Shown: positions 16,360-23,625, counted from the first letter of the stretch. The stretch is DNA of 25,286 nt from CAYLSO01 sp964386525 (GCA_964386525.1 CAYLSO010000285.1:1-25286); one strand, 5' to 3'. Notes: a model not told the origin generated them from the letters alone. Made by a program: numbers and translations.

Positions 16360-16451
16360 CGCGCGCGTTTCCCGGTACGGGCCGGCGGCGCGGCGCGGGG
16401 CGCCGTGCCACCCGCCGATCGCCGTGCCGTCCCCCTCCCCACGAGGAGCCC

Positions 16452-17453
16452 GTGACCGACGCCCCGAGCCTCGCCTCCGACCTGCGCTTCGTCGACGCCT
16501 TCCGGGGCAAACGCGTCCTGGTGCTCGGCGACGTGATGCTCGACCGCTACCTGTGGGGGCGTGTCGAGCGCATCTCGCCGGAAGCCCCGGTGCCGGTGGT
16601 GGACGTGGAGCGCGAGACCTTCTCGCTCGGCGGGGCGGCCAACGTGGCCCACAACCTGGCCGCTCTGGGCGCCGAGCCGCTGCTGCTGGGAATGGTGGGC
16701 GACGACGCCGGCGGGGCACGGCTGAGTGCGGAGCTGGCGCGCGCCGGGGTGCGCGCCGAGCACCTGGTGGCCGACCTGGAGCGCCGGACCACCGTCAAGA
16801 CGCGCATCATCGCCCACCAGCAGCAGGTGGTGCGGGCCGACGAGGAAGACACCGACGCGGTGGCCGGCCCGACGCTGCGCCGCCTGGCCGCCGCGGTCGA
16901 GCGCTTGGTGCCCGAGTCGGATGCGGTGATCATCTCCGACTACGGCAAGGGCGTGATCGAGCCGGAGCTGCTGCGGCCGGCGATCGCGCTGGCCCGCCAG
17001 CACCGGCTCTCGGTCAGCGTCGATCCCAAGGAGAAGCACTTCCCCTCGTACCAGGGGGCCACCGTCATCACCCCCAACCAGCTCGAGGCGGGGCAGGCCT
17101 TCGGCAAGCGCATCACCGACGAGGCGAGCCTCCTGGAGGCCGGCTGGGGGCTGCGCGAGCGGCTCGATCTCGACTGCGTGCTGGTGACGCGCGGGCCGGA
17201 CGGCATGAGCCTCTTCGAGCGCGGCGGCCGCCACACGCGCCTGCCGACCGTGGCCCGCGAGGTCTACGACGTCACCGGCGCCGGCGACACCGTGGTCAGC
17301 GTCTTCGCCCTGGCGCTGGCGGCGCGGGCCGATTTCGTCACCGCCGCCCGTCTGGCCAACCACGCCGCCGGCCAGGTCATCCGGCACGCCGGCACCGCCG
17401 TGTGCCCGCCGGAGGAGCTCAAGGCGTCGCTGTCGCGCGGGGCGGGGGAGTGA
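16452..17453 (+). CDS. rfaE1: D-glycero-beta-D-manno-heptose-7-phosphate kinase
   Basis: A 333-residue PfkB-family sugar kinase that phosphorylates heptose-7-phosphate at C1, a step in ADP-heptose synthesis for lipopolysaccharide core (cytoplasm). Visible: VLVLGDVMLDRYLWGRVERI, SPEAPVPVV, FSLGGAANVAHNLAALG (58-74), VKTRIIAHQQQVVRAD, ISDYGKGV, DPKEKHFPSYQGATVITPNQ, and the catalytic DVTGAGDT (273-280, base D279). Length matches the kinase half of bifunctional HldE. GTG 16452 has AGGAG just upstream (short spacing); a longer reading to 16350 is Arg/Pro-rich and enters the promoter. Its TGA overlaps the GTG of rfaE2. Confidence 0.95.
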   Translation: MTDAPSLASDLRFVDAFRGKRVLVLGDVMLDRYLWGRVERISPEAPVPVVDVERETFSLGGAANVAHNLAALGAEPLLLGMVGDDAGGARLSAELARAGVRAEHLVADLERRTTVKTRIIAHQQQVVRADEEDTDAVAGPTLRRLAAAVERLVPESDAVIISDYGKGVIEPELLRPAIALARQHRLSVSVDPKEKHFPSYQGATVITPNQLEAGQAFGKRITDEASLLEAGWGLRERLDLDCVLVTRGPDGMSLFERGGRHTRLPTVAREVYDVTGAGDTVVSVFALALAARADFVTAARLANHAAGQVIRHAGTAVCPPEELKASLSRGAGE

Positions 17454-17941
17454 GCGTGGGCCGGGTGCTCTCCTGGGACGAAGCGGCGGCCGAGCGCGCC
17501 CGCCTGGCCGGCGAGGGCAAGCGCGTCGTCTTCACCAACGGGGTCTTCGACCTCCTGCACCGCGGGCACGTGGAGCTGCTCGAGCAGGCGCGCGCCCTCG
17601 GCGACGCGCTCTTCCTGGGCCTCAACTCCGATGCCTCGACGCGGCGGCTCAAGGGCGAGCGCCGCCCGCTGGTGCCGCAGGCAGACCGGGCAGCCGTGCT
17701 GGCCGCCCTGGCGGCGGTGGACGCCGTGGTGATCTTCGACGAGGACACGCCGGCCGCGCTCGTCGAGCGCCTGCGGCCCGACGTGCTGGTCAAGGGCGCC
17801 GACTACGCCGCCGACGAGATCGCCGGCCGCGAGACGGTCGAGGCGCGCGGCGGCCGCGTGGTGCGCCTGCCGCTGGTCGCGGGGCGCTCGACCTCGTCGT
17901 TCATCGAGGAGATCGTGCGGCGCTATTCCGGGAAGCCCTGA
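17450..17941 (+). CDS. rfaE2: D-glycero-beta-D-manno-heptose 1-phosphate adenylyltransferase
   Basis: A 163-residue nucleotidyltransferase transferring AMP to heptose-1-phosphate, the second enzymatic half of HldE encoded here as a separate gene. Key features: FTNGVFDLLHRGHVELLEQA with the HxGH motif (H37, H40), LGLNSDASTRRLKGERRPL, FDEDTPAALVERLRPDVLVK, and the family ending GRSTSSFIEEI. The GTG at 17450 overlaps the rfaE1 stop (GTGA); GTG 17456 is a possible alternative. The linked kinase and transferase activate the same sugar phosphate. The gmhA, gmhB and epimerase genes are not in this window. Confidence 0.95.
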   Translation: MSVGRVLSWDEAAAERARLAGEGKRVVFTNGVFDLLHRGHVELLEQARALGDALFLGLNSDASTRRLKGERRPLVPQADRAAVLAALAAVDAVVIFDEDTPAALVERLRPDVLVKGADYAADEIAGRETVEARGGRVVRLPLVAGRSTSSFIEEIVRRYSGKP

Positions 17942-17945
17942 CTCC

Positions 17946-18350
17946 ATGGACCACAGCCCCGGATTCCTGAAGCTCGTCGAGGAGGCGCGCCGCGATGTCC
18001 GCGAGTGCGGCATCGACGAGGTGCTGCGCCGGCAGGCGTTCGACGAACCCTTCCACTTCGTGGACGTGCGCGAGGACGCGGAGTTCGCGGCCGACCGCGC
18101 CGAGGGGTCCGTCCACATCGGCCGCGGCGTGCTCGAGCGCGACGTCGAGCGGCTCATCCCCGACAAGGACGCCGCCATCGTCCTCTACTGCGGCGGTGGC
18201 TTCCGCTCGGTCCTGGCGGCCGAGAGCCTGCAGAAGATGGGCTACCGGAGCGTCTTCTCGATGGCGGGGGGGATCCGCGCCTGGCGGTCGGCGGGGTACC
18301 CGCTGGAGACCGGCCCGGCGCCGGCGCCGCCGAACGCAGCGCGCGAGTGA
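17946..18350 (+). CDS. Rhodanese-domain protein
   Basis: A 134-residue single-domain rhodanese (sulfurtransferase fold). It has FHFVDVREDAEFAADRAEGS (36-55) with the DVRE substrate-loop motif, HIGRG, then the active-site loop CGGGFRS (C82-S88) and MAGGIRAW near the end, all family hallmarks. It is cytoplasmic, with no signal peptide. It begins 5 bases after the rfaE2 stop, so it is the third gene of the heptose operon. A functional link to LPS heptose is not known to me; it may simply ride on the same transcript. The acceptor substrate is unknown. Confidence 0.9.
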   Translation: MDHSPGFLKLVEEARRDVRECGIDEVLRRQAFDEPFHFVDVREDAEFAADRAEGSVHIGRGVLERDVERLIPDKDAAIVLYCGGGFRSVLAAESLQKMGYRSVFSMAGGIRAWRSAGYPLETGPAPAPPNAARE

Positions 18351-18360
18351 AGCGCAGCGC

Positions 18361-18392
18361 GGGGCGCGCGGCCGAGCGACGCGGCGCGCCCC
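18361..18392 (+). terminator. Terminator hairpin after the rfaE operon
   Basis: GGGGCGCGC pairs perfectly with GCGCGCCCC (9 bp, 14-base loop), followed by GCCTCCTTG. It begins 11 bases after the rhodanese stop and ends 6 bases before the sucC -35, separating two transcription units. Confidence 0.6.
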
Positions 18393-18398
18393 GCCTCC

Positions 18399-18427
18399 TT
18401 GACACCCATCACCCTCGACCCTAGATT
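18399..18427 (+). promoter_or_regulatory. sigma-70-type promoter of sucCD
   Basis: A perfect -35 TTGACA (18399-18404), exactly 17 bases, then -10 TAGATT (18422-18427, 4/6 to consensus). It predicts a start near 18434 and a leader of about 185 bases before sucC. That leader contains a 6-bp hairpin GACCGA/TCGGTC at 18502-18520 but no riboswitch I recognise. Confidence 0.65.
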
Positions 18428-18618
18428 CGGCCTCGACATCGCTTCACGGCGCACGGCCCGGCCGCAGTCATCCCGTCGCCAGGCCCACCACGCGCCATCC
18501 CGACCGAAATCCAGTCGGTCAGCGAGCAGGGGACGTTTCGACCCGGAGCGGGTGCGAGCGACCAAAGCGGCGCGTCCGCCCGCTCGATCAAGGGCCCCGC
18601 GAGGGGCACAGGCGGCCT

Positions 18619-19761
18619 ATGAACATTCACGAGTACCAAGCCAAGGAGGTCTTCGCGCGCTTCGGCATCCCGATCTCGCCGGGGCAGGTCGCGACGACCC
18701 CCGACGAAGCGCGAGCCCACGCCGAGCGCATCGGCTTCCCGGTCGTGGTGAAGGCCCAGGTGCACTCGGGCGGGCGCGGCAAGGCGGGCGGCGTCAAGCT
18801 CGCGCACGGCCCGCAGGAGGCGTACGACAAGGCCCGCGACATCCTGGCCCTCCACGTGAAGGGCCTGCCGGTGCGCCAGGTGCTGGTCACCGGCGCCGTG
18901 GACATCGCCTCCGAGACCTACGTCGGCATCCTCCTCGACCGCGCGAGCAAGCGGCCGCTGATCATGGTCAGCGCCGCCGGGGGCGTGGACATCGAGGAGA
19001 CCGCCAAGACCAGCCCCGAGAAGATCGTCCGCTGCGCGGTCGACCCGCGCACCGGGCTCTTGCCCTACCAGGCGCGGGCGCTGATGCAGCGCGTGCAGCC
19101 CGACGCGGCCCTGGCGGCGCGCATGGCGCAGCTGGTGGAGAAGCTCTACCGGGTGTGGTGGGAGTGCGACGCCTCGCTGTGCGAGATCAACCCGCTGGTG
19201 GTCACCCAGGCCGGCGAGGTGATCGCGCTGGACGCCAAGATGTCGCTCGACGACAACGCCCTCGACCGGCACCCCGAGCTCGAGGCCTACCGCGACGACC
19301 GCGACGAGTCGGCGGGCTCGGTGCTGGCGCGCGAGAAGGGGCTCTCCTACGTCAAGCTCGACGGCGACATCGGCTGCATCATCAACGGCGCCGGTCTGGC
19401 CATGGCCACCCTCGACCTGGTCAAGCACTACGGCGGCGAGCCGGCCAACTTCCTCGACATCGGCGGCTCGTCGAACCCCGAGAAGATGGTGACGGCGCTG
19501 ACCGTGATCACCGGCGACGCCAACGTGCGCGCCATCCTCGTCAACATCTTCGGCGGCATCACGCGCTGCGACGACGTGGCGCGCGGCCTGCTCCAGGCGC
19601 TCGACCGCATGACCATCGCCGCGCCCATCGTCATCCGGCTGACCGGCACCAACGAGACCGAGGCGCGGGCCATCCTCGCCGAGCGCGGGCTGTCGGCGAC
19701 CACTTCGATGGACGAGGCCGTGCGTGCGGTGGTGGCGCGGGCCAAGGGGGTGACGGCATGA
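18619..19761 (+). CDS. sucC: Succinyl-CoA ligase beta subunit
   Basis: A 380-residue beta subunit of succinyl-CoA synthetase (TCA cycle; succinyl-CoA + NDP + Pi to succinate + NTP + CoA). The ATP-grasp domain starts MNIHEYQAKEVFARFGIPIS and includes VVKAQVHSGGRGKAGGVKLA. The Mg-binding region is CDASLCEINPLVVT followed by ALDAKMSLDDNAL. The CoA-ligase domain holds GCIINGAGLAMATLDLVKHY, the FLDIGGSSNPEKM loop and NIFGGITRCDDVA. The loop reads GGSS instead of the common GGGA, a variant seen in several phyla. Length is normal. The ribosome site is weak. Its TGA overlaps the sucD ATG (ATGA), consistent with equimolar subunit synthesis. Confidence 0.96.
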   Translation: MNIHEYQAKEVFARFGIPISPGQVATTPDEARAHAERIGFPVVVKAQVHSGGRGKAGGVKLAHGPQEAYDKARDILALHVKGLPVRQVLVTGAVDIASETYVGILLDRASKRPLIMVSAAGGVDIEETAKTSPEKIVRCAVDPRTGLLPYQARALMQRVQPDAALAARMAQLVEKLYRVWWECDASLCEINPLVVTQAGEVIALDAKMSLDDNALDRHPELEAYRDDRDESAGSVLAREKGLSYVKLDGDIGCIINGAGLAMATLDLVKHYGGEPANFLDIGGSSNPEKMVTALTVITGDANVRAILVNIFGGITRCDDVARGLLQALDRMTIAAPIVIRLTGTNETEARAILAERGLSATTSMDEAVRAVVARAKGVTA

Positions 19762-20831
19762 GCGTGCTCATCGGACGCAAGACCCGCCTGATGGTGCAGG
19801 GCATAACCGGCCGTGACGGCTCCTTCCACACCAAGAGCATGATCGACTACGGCACCCAGGTGGTGGCCGGCGTCTCGCCGCTGCGCCCCGGCACCGACGT
19901 GTACGGCGTGCCGGTGTTCGCGACGGCGCGGGAGGCGGTGGCCAGGACCAAAGCGAACACCTCGGTCATCTACGTGCCGTGGGCCTACGCCGCCGACGCC
20001 ATCTACGAGGCGGCCGACGCCGGCGTGGACCTCATCGTCTGCATCGCCGAGGGCATCCCGGTGCGCGACATGATCCAGGTGCACGCGTACCTCGAGGATC
20101 TCAAAGCGCGCAACGACGGCAAGGGGCCGCGCCTGGTGGGGGCCAACTGCCCCGGCCTCATCTCGCCCGGCCAGTGCAAGGTGGGCATCATGCCCGGCCA
20201 CATCACCAAGCCGGGCCGCGTCGGCCTGGTGTCGCGCAGCGGCACGCTGACCTACGAGGTCGTCTACCAGCTCACGCAGGCCGGCATCGGCCAGTCCACC
20301 TGCATCGGCATCGGCGGCGACCCGGTGCTGGGCACCAACTTCCTCGACGCGCTCGCCCTCTTCGAGGCCGACCCGGGCACCGACGCCGTGATGCTGATCG
20401 GCGAGATCGGCGGCAACGACGAGGAGCAGGCGGCGCGCTTCATCAAGACCAAGATGACCAAGCCGGTGGTGGCGTTCATCGCCGGCCGCACCGCGCCGCC
20501 CGGCAAGCGCATGGGGCACGCAGGCGCCATCGTCACCGGCGGCACCGGCACGGCGGCCGAGAAGGTCGCGGCCTTCCGGGCCGTGGGCGTGGCGGTGGCC
20601 GAGGTGCCGCTGGAGATCCCGACGCTCATGCGACAGGCGCTGGCGGGGCGGAGAAAGCCGAAGCCGAAGACGGCGGCGAAGCCGGCCAAGGGCAAGAAGG
20701 GCGGGGAGGCGAAGCCCAAGGGGAGAGCCGCACCCAAGGGGAAGGCCAAGCCCAGGCCGAAGCCCAGGCCGAAGCCGCGGCCGAAAGCCCGGCCCGAGTC
20801 CAAGGCCAAGCCGAAGGCGAAGCGCCGCTAG
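19758..20831 (+). CDS. sucD: Succinyl-CoA ligase alpha subunit with basic C-terminal tail
   Basis: A 357-residue alpha subunit. Residues 1-297 are a complete SucD: TRLMVQGITGRDGSFHTKSM (CoA-binding Rossmann domain), VGANCPGLISPGQCKVGIMP, VGLVSRSGTLTYEVVYQLT, IGIGGDPVLGTNFLDAL, LIGEIGGNDEEQAA, and the phosphohistidine motif KRMGHAGAIV. Usual family length is about 290. Residues 298-357 are a 60-residue tail made almost only of Lys, Pro, Arg, Ala and Gly (KPKPK, KPRPKPRPKPR), encoded partly by 12-bp direct repeats. The tail is in frame with no stop and resembles the Lys/Pro/Ala tails of histone-like proteins. Coupled to sucC by a 4-base overlap. Confidence 0.95.
   Translation: MSVLIGRKTRLMVQGITGRDGSFHTKSMIDYGTQVVAGVSPLRPGTDVYGVPVFATAREAVARTKANTSVIYVPWAYAADAIYEAADAGVDLIVCIAEGIPVRDMIQVHAYLEDLKARNDGKGPRLVGANCPGLISPGQCKVGIMPGHITKPGRVGLVSRSGTLTYEVVYQLTQAGIGQSTCIGIGGDPVLGTNFLDALALFEADPGTDAVMLIGEIGGNDEEQAARFIKTKMTKPVVAFIAGRTAPPGKRMGHAGAIVTGGTGTAAEKVAAFRAVGVAVAEVPLEIPTLMRQALAGRRKPKPKTAAKPAKGKKGGEAKPKGRAAPKGKAKPRPKPRPKPRPKARPESKAKPKAKRR
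20751..20798 (+). repeat. 12-bp direct repeats in the sucD tail
   Basis: Four consecutive 12-base units: cccaggccgaag twice, then two diverged copies (ccgcggccgaaa, gcccggcccgag). They encode the PRPK-type repeats. Slippage at such units could change tail length between strains. Confidence 0.6.
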
Positions 20832-20877
20832 GCGACGCGGCGCGGAGCCGGCTGCGGCCCGCGGGGAATCCAGACGC

Positions 20878-20910
20878 GGAGGACGGGAGCGCGCCGCGCT
20901 GCCGTCCTCC
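20878..20910 (+). terminator. Strong hairpin between sucD and ndk
   Basis: GGAGGACGG pairs perfectly with CCGTCCTCC (9 bp); inside, after a G-G mismatch, AGCGC pairs with GCGCT across a 3-base loop. It is followed by TTCC rather than a long U-tract. It ends 4 bases before the ndk ribosome site (AGGGGAGA, 20915-20922), so there is no room for an ndk promoter after it. It may be an attenuator, an mRNA-stability element or a leaky terminator. Confidence 0.55.
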
Positions 20911-20926
20911 TTCCAGGGGAGACCGC

Positions 20927-21328
20927 ATGCAGCGCACGCTGTTCATCGTCAAGCCCGACGCCGTCGAGCGGAACCTGATCGGGCGCATCCTGGCGCACGT
21001 GGAGGCGGCCGGCTTCCGCGTCGTCGAGGCCCGCATGCAGACCCTGGGGCGCGAGCTGGCCGGAGAGTTCTACGCCGAGCACCGGGAGAAGCCGTTCTTC
21101 CCTGACTTGCTCGGATACATGACCTCGGGCCGCGTGCTCCTGGTCTGCCTCGAGCGCGAGGAGGCGGTGGCCAAGCTGCGCGAGGCGGTGGGGGCCACGG
21201 ACCCGGCCCAAGCCGCCCCGGGCACGGTGCGCAAGGAGTTCGGGGTGAGCAAGCAGATGAACTCGGTCCACGCCTCGGACAGCCCCGCCTCGGCGGAGCG
21301 CGAGCTCAAGTTGTTCTTCAGCAATTAG
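20927..21328 (+). CDS. ndk: Nucleoside diphosphate kinase
   Basis: A 133-residue NDK, which transfers the gamma phosphate between nucleoside triphosphates and diphosphates through a phosphohistidine. Visible: MQRTLFIVKPDAVERNLIGR, FYAEHREKPFFPDLLGYMTS, GATDPAQAAPGTVRKEFG, and the active-site NSVHASDS with H115. ATG 20927 follows AGGGGAGA. It lies 95 bp after sucD, which is functionally sensible because succinyl-CoA ligase makes GTP or ATP that NDK equilibrates. Some readthrough of the hairpin at 20878-20910, or a promoter inside sucD, is needed for expression. Confidence 0.96.
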   Translation: MQRTLFIVKPDAVERNLIGRILAHVEAAGFRVVEARMQTLGRELAGEFYAEHREKPFFPDLLGYMTSGRVLLVCLEREEAVAKLREAVGATDPAQAAPGTVRKEFGVSKQMNSVHASDSPASAERELKLFFSN

Positions 21329-21383
21329 TTAGCCGTTCGAGCCCGGACCGCGGGCGGGCCCTAAGAGACGGCGGGAGAAGGAG

Positions 21384-21412
21384 TTGGGCGCCGGGGACGG
21401 CTGTGCTACTCT
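21384..21412 (+). promoter_or_regulatory. Possible promoter of the yceD-rpmF-plsX-fab operon
   Basis: TTGGGC (21384-21389), a 17-base spacer, then extended -10 TGC-TACTCT (21404-21412). The -35 and -10 each match consensus at 3 of 6 positions, but the TTG-17-TA...T layout and TGC extension agree with the other promoters in the window. Leader about 25 bases. Confidence 0.4.
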
Positions 21413-21442
21413 AGCGCGACCGTTTGCCGGAGCCGCTTGACG

Positions 21443-21946
21443 ATGGGTGCCTTTCACATTCGCCTGGCGGACCTGGAGCCGGGTCCGAACCGGATCTGCA
21501 TGGAGGCCCCGGCGGCAGCCGCGGGTCTGGAGCCAGAGGCCTGGAACTCGCCGCTGGCGCTCGACCTGCAAGTGCACCGGCAGGGGGATCAGCTCATCCT
21601 GCGGGGCGCGGCTGCGACCCGGATCGAGGAGGAATGCGCGCGCTGCCTGCGGCGCTTCGACTCCCCGATCACCTTCGAGTTCTCGGCTTTCGCCGACCGC
21701 TCCGCGCCGACGCGGGCCAAAGCGGATGCCGGGCTCGACGATTGCGTGGTCCGGCACGACGGCCGCTCGCTCGACCTCGACGCTGAGGTGCGCGAGCAGG
21801 CCATTCTCGCGCGGCCCATGCTGAGCCTGTGCCGGCCCGATTGCGCCGGCCTGTGCCCGCGCTGCGGCGCGGATCTCAACCAGGGGCCGTGCGCCTGCGC
21901 GGCCGGCGGCCAGCCGGGATCCGCCGCGGGCCCCGCGTCGAACTAG
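21443..21946 (+). CDS. yceD: YceD/DUF177 family protein
   Basis: A 167-residue DUF177 protein, the usual neighbour upstream of rpmF and linked in other bacteria and plants to 23S rRNA accumulation. It has EEECARCLRRF (C65, C68) in the middle and a Cys-rich end, CRPDCAGLCPRCGADLNQGP followed by CAC (C130-C152), the typical DUF177 zinc-ribbon-like motif. The last 15 residues are Gly/Ala/Pro-rich. ATG 21443 is used; an in-frame TTG 6 bases earlier sits closer to the CGGAG at 21428 and is an alternative. It is the first gene of the conserved rpmF-plsX-fab cluster. Confidence 0.9.
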   Translation: MGAFHIRLADLEPGPNRICMEAPAAAAGLEPEAWNSPLALDLQVHRQGDQLILRGAAATRIEEECARCLRRFDSPITFEFSAFADRSAPTRAKADAGLDDCVVRHDGRSLDLDAEVREQAILARPMLSLCRPDCAGLCPRCGADLNQGPCACAAGGQPGSAAGPASN

Positions 21947-21962
21947 GGAGGATTGCGTAGCG

Positions 21963-22145
21963 ATGGCAGTACCGAAGAGGCGACACTCGAGCACGCGCGG
22001 CAAGAAGCGCCGCACCCATTGGAAGGCCCGCACCGCGGGGCACTCGAACTGCTCGCATTGCGGCCAGCCCAAGTTGCCCCACCGGGCCTGCCCGCAGTGC
22101 GGATATTACAAGGGAGAAGAGGTCACCCCCCCCAAGGCTGAGTGA
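21963..22145 (+). CDS. rpmF: 50S ribosomal protein L32
   Basis: A 60-residue L32 with the invariant start MAVPKRRHSSTRGKKRRTHW and a zinc-binding pair of CxxC motifs (C30/C33 and C43/C46: NCSHCGQPK, ACPQCGYYKG), so this is the zinc (C+) form. A good ribosome site, GGGAGG, lies just upstream. It sits 16 bases after yceD and 33 bases before the plsX ATG, in the classic order. Confidence 0.98.
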   Translation: MAVPKRRHSSTRGKKRRTHWKARTAGHSNCSHCGQPKLPHRACPQCGYYKGEEVTPPKAE

Positions 22146-22178
22146 CGCTTGCTCGCCGCATCCGACCCGGCTCCTCCG

Positions 22179-23207
22179 ATGCCCGAATCCCGCATCCCCA
22201 CGATCGGTGTGGACGCCATGGGGGGCGACTTCGGCCCTTCGGTGATCGTGAAGGGCGTCGCCCAGGCGCTGCGCGACCACCCGGGCCGCTTCCGCGTCGT
22301 GCTGCTGGGCGATGAGGACGAGGTGCGCCAGGAGATGAAGAAGCTCCACGGGCGCGACCTCGAGGGCGCCGTCTCCGTGGTGCACGCGCCGGAGCGTATC
22401 GAGATGGCCGACGCCGCGGCCACCGCCTTCCGGCGCCGCCCCAACTCCTCCCTCGTGGTCGCCACGCAGCTGCAAAAGACGGGTGAGATCGACGCCCTCT
22501 TCTCGGCCGGCAATACCGGCGCGGTGGTGGCCATCCAGCTCCTGGGGCTCGGCCGACTGGAGCGCGTGCAGCGCCCGGCCGCCGCCGTCGTCTTTCCGGG
22601 GCGCCACAAGAACACGGTGGTGCTCGACGTCGGCGCCACCGCCGACTGCAAGCCGCAGCATCTGGTACAGTTCGCCGAGATGGGCCGCGCCTACGCGCAG
22701 TACATGCTCGGGCTGAGCGACCCGCGCGTCGGCCTGCTGTCGATCGGCGAGGAGAAGTCGAAGGGCAACGAGCTGGTCCAGCAGGCCCACGAGCTGCTGG
22801 CCGGGGTGCCGGGCCTCAACTTCATCGGCAACGTCGAGGGTCGCGACATCCTCGAGGGCGTGGTGGACGTCGTGGTCACCGACGGCTTCACCGGCAACGT
22901 CGTGCTCAAACTGGCCGAAAGCGTGGCCAAGCATGTCGCCCAGCTGTTCCGCCGCGAGATGACGGGGGACTTGCGCTCGCTGGCCGGGGCCTGGCTCTTG
23001 AAGCCGGCCGTCCTGCGCCTGCGTTCGACCATCGACTACGCCCAGTACGGCGCCGCGCCGCTGCTCGGCATCGACGGGGTGTGCTTCATCGGGCACGGGC
23101 GCTCCAGCCCGCGCGCGGTGACCAGCGCCCTGCGCACCGTCGCCACGTTCATCGAGAAGCGGGTGAACGATCACATCCGCGAGAACCTGAGGTCCTCCTA
23201 TGCCTGA
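22179..23207 (+). CDS. plsX: Phosphate acyltransferase PlsX
   Basis: A 342-residue PlsX that makes acyl-phosphate from acyl-ACP for phospholipid synthesis (peripheral membrane or cytoplasm). Visible: IPTIGVDAMGGDFGP near the N-terminus, SVVHAPERIEMADAAATA, ALFSAGNTGAVVAIQLLGLG, VVLDVGATADCKPQHLVQFA, VGLLSIGEEKSKGNELVQ, FIGNVEGRDILEGVVDVVV, TDGFTGNVVLKLAE, and GAAPLLGIDGVCFIGHGRSS. ATG 22179 fits the family beginning; a TTG at 22149 would add 10 atypical residues. Its end overlaps the fabH start by 8 bases. Confidence 0.96.
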   Translation: MPESRIPTIGVDAMGGDFGPSVIVKGVAQALRDHPGRFRVVLLGDEDEVRQEMKKLHGRDLEGAVSVVHAPERIEMADAAATAFRRRPNSSLVVATQLQKTGEIDALFSAGNTGAVVAIQLLGLGRLERVQRPAAAVVFPGRHKNTVVLDVGATADCKPQHLVQFAEMGRAYAQYMLGLSDPRVGLLSIGEEKSKGNELVQQAHELLAGVPGLNFIGNVEGRDILEGVVDVVVTDGFTGNVVLKLAESVAKHVAQLFRREMTGDLRSLAGAWLLKPAVLRLRSTIDYAQYGAAPLLGIDGVCFIGHGRSSPRAVTSALRTVATFIEKRVNDHIRENLRSSYA

Positions 23208-23625
23208 GCCGTCGCAGTTGCGGGGCGCCACGGTGGTGGGGACCGGCTCGTACATCCCGGAGCGCGTGCTCACGAACGCCGATCTCGAGCGCCTCGTGGA
23301 CACCTCCGGCGAGTGGCTCCTGACGCGCACCGGGATCCGCGAGCGGCACGCGGTGAGCCCGGGCCAGGCGAGCTGCGACATGGCCTTCGCGGCTGCCCGG
23401 CGCGCCCTCGAGATGGCGGGGCGGACGGCGCTGGACTTGGACCGGATCATCGTCGCCAGCCTCATCAGGGCCGGCCAGGCCGATACCGTCCTGGCCATCG
23501 GGGTCGAGACGCTCTCCTCGGCGACCGACTCCGAGGATCGCACCACCTGCGTGCTCTTCGGGGACGGCGCCGGCGAGTCCGGTCCGGGCGTGCCGGTGGC
23601 CTGCGGCGGGGGAAGCGCGGCGTGA
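23200..23625 (+). pseudogene. fabH: Truncated, internally deleted beta-ketoacyl-ACP synthase III (FabH)
   Basis: A 141-residue remnant of FabH (normal length about 320-330; condenses acetyl-CoA with malonyl-ACP to start fatty acids). Residues 1-87 are a normal N-terminus: GATVVGTGSYIPERVLTNAD, DTSGEWLLTRTGIRERHA, ALDLDRIIVAS. The sequence then jumps at about 23458-23466 to IRAGQADTVLAIGVETLSS and DRTTCVLFGDGAG, omitting about 50-60 residues that should include the catalytic Cys in the A-x-CSGF motif. After FGDGAG the match ends in unrelated ESGPGVPVACGGGSAA, so the half with catalytic His and Asn is missing. The frame stays open and its stop overlaps the fabD GTG. It has a ribosome site (GAGG, 8 bases before ATG). 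It cannot be an active synthase. Pseudogene, or an assembly collapse, are both possible. Confidence 0.85.

Noticed and set aside
16331..17449. Apparent 536-residue bifunctional HldE reading through to the rfaE2 stop
   Set aside because: The upstream part of that frame is a shadow of rfaE1 in another phase. Kinase and adenylyltransferase are two genes with a GTGA overlap, not a fusion.
18502..18520. Hairpin GACCGA/TCGGTC in the sucC leader as a riboswitch
   Set aside because: Only a 6-bp stem with a 7-base loop; no recognisable aptamer or expression platform.
21341..21355. GCCCG/CGGGC hairpin after ndk as a terminator
   Set aside because: A 5-bp stem without a U-tract in GC-rich DNA is expected by chance.
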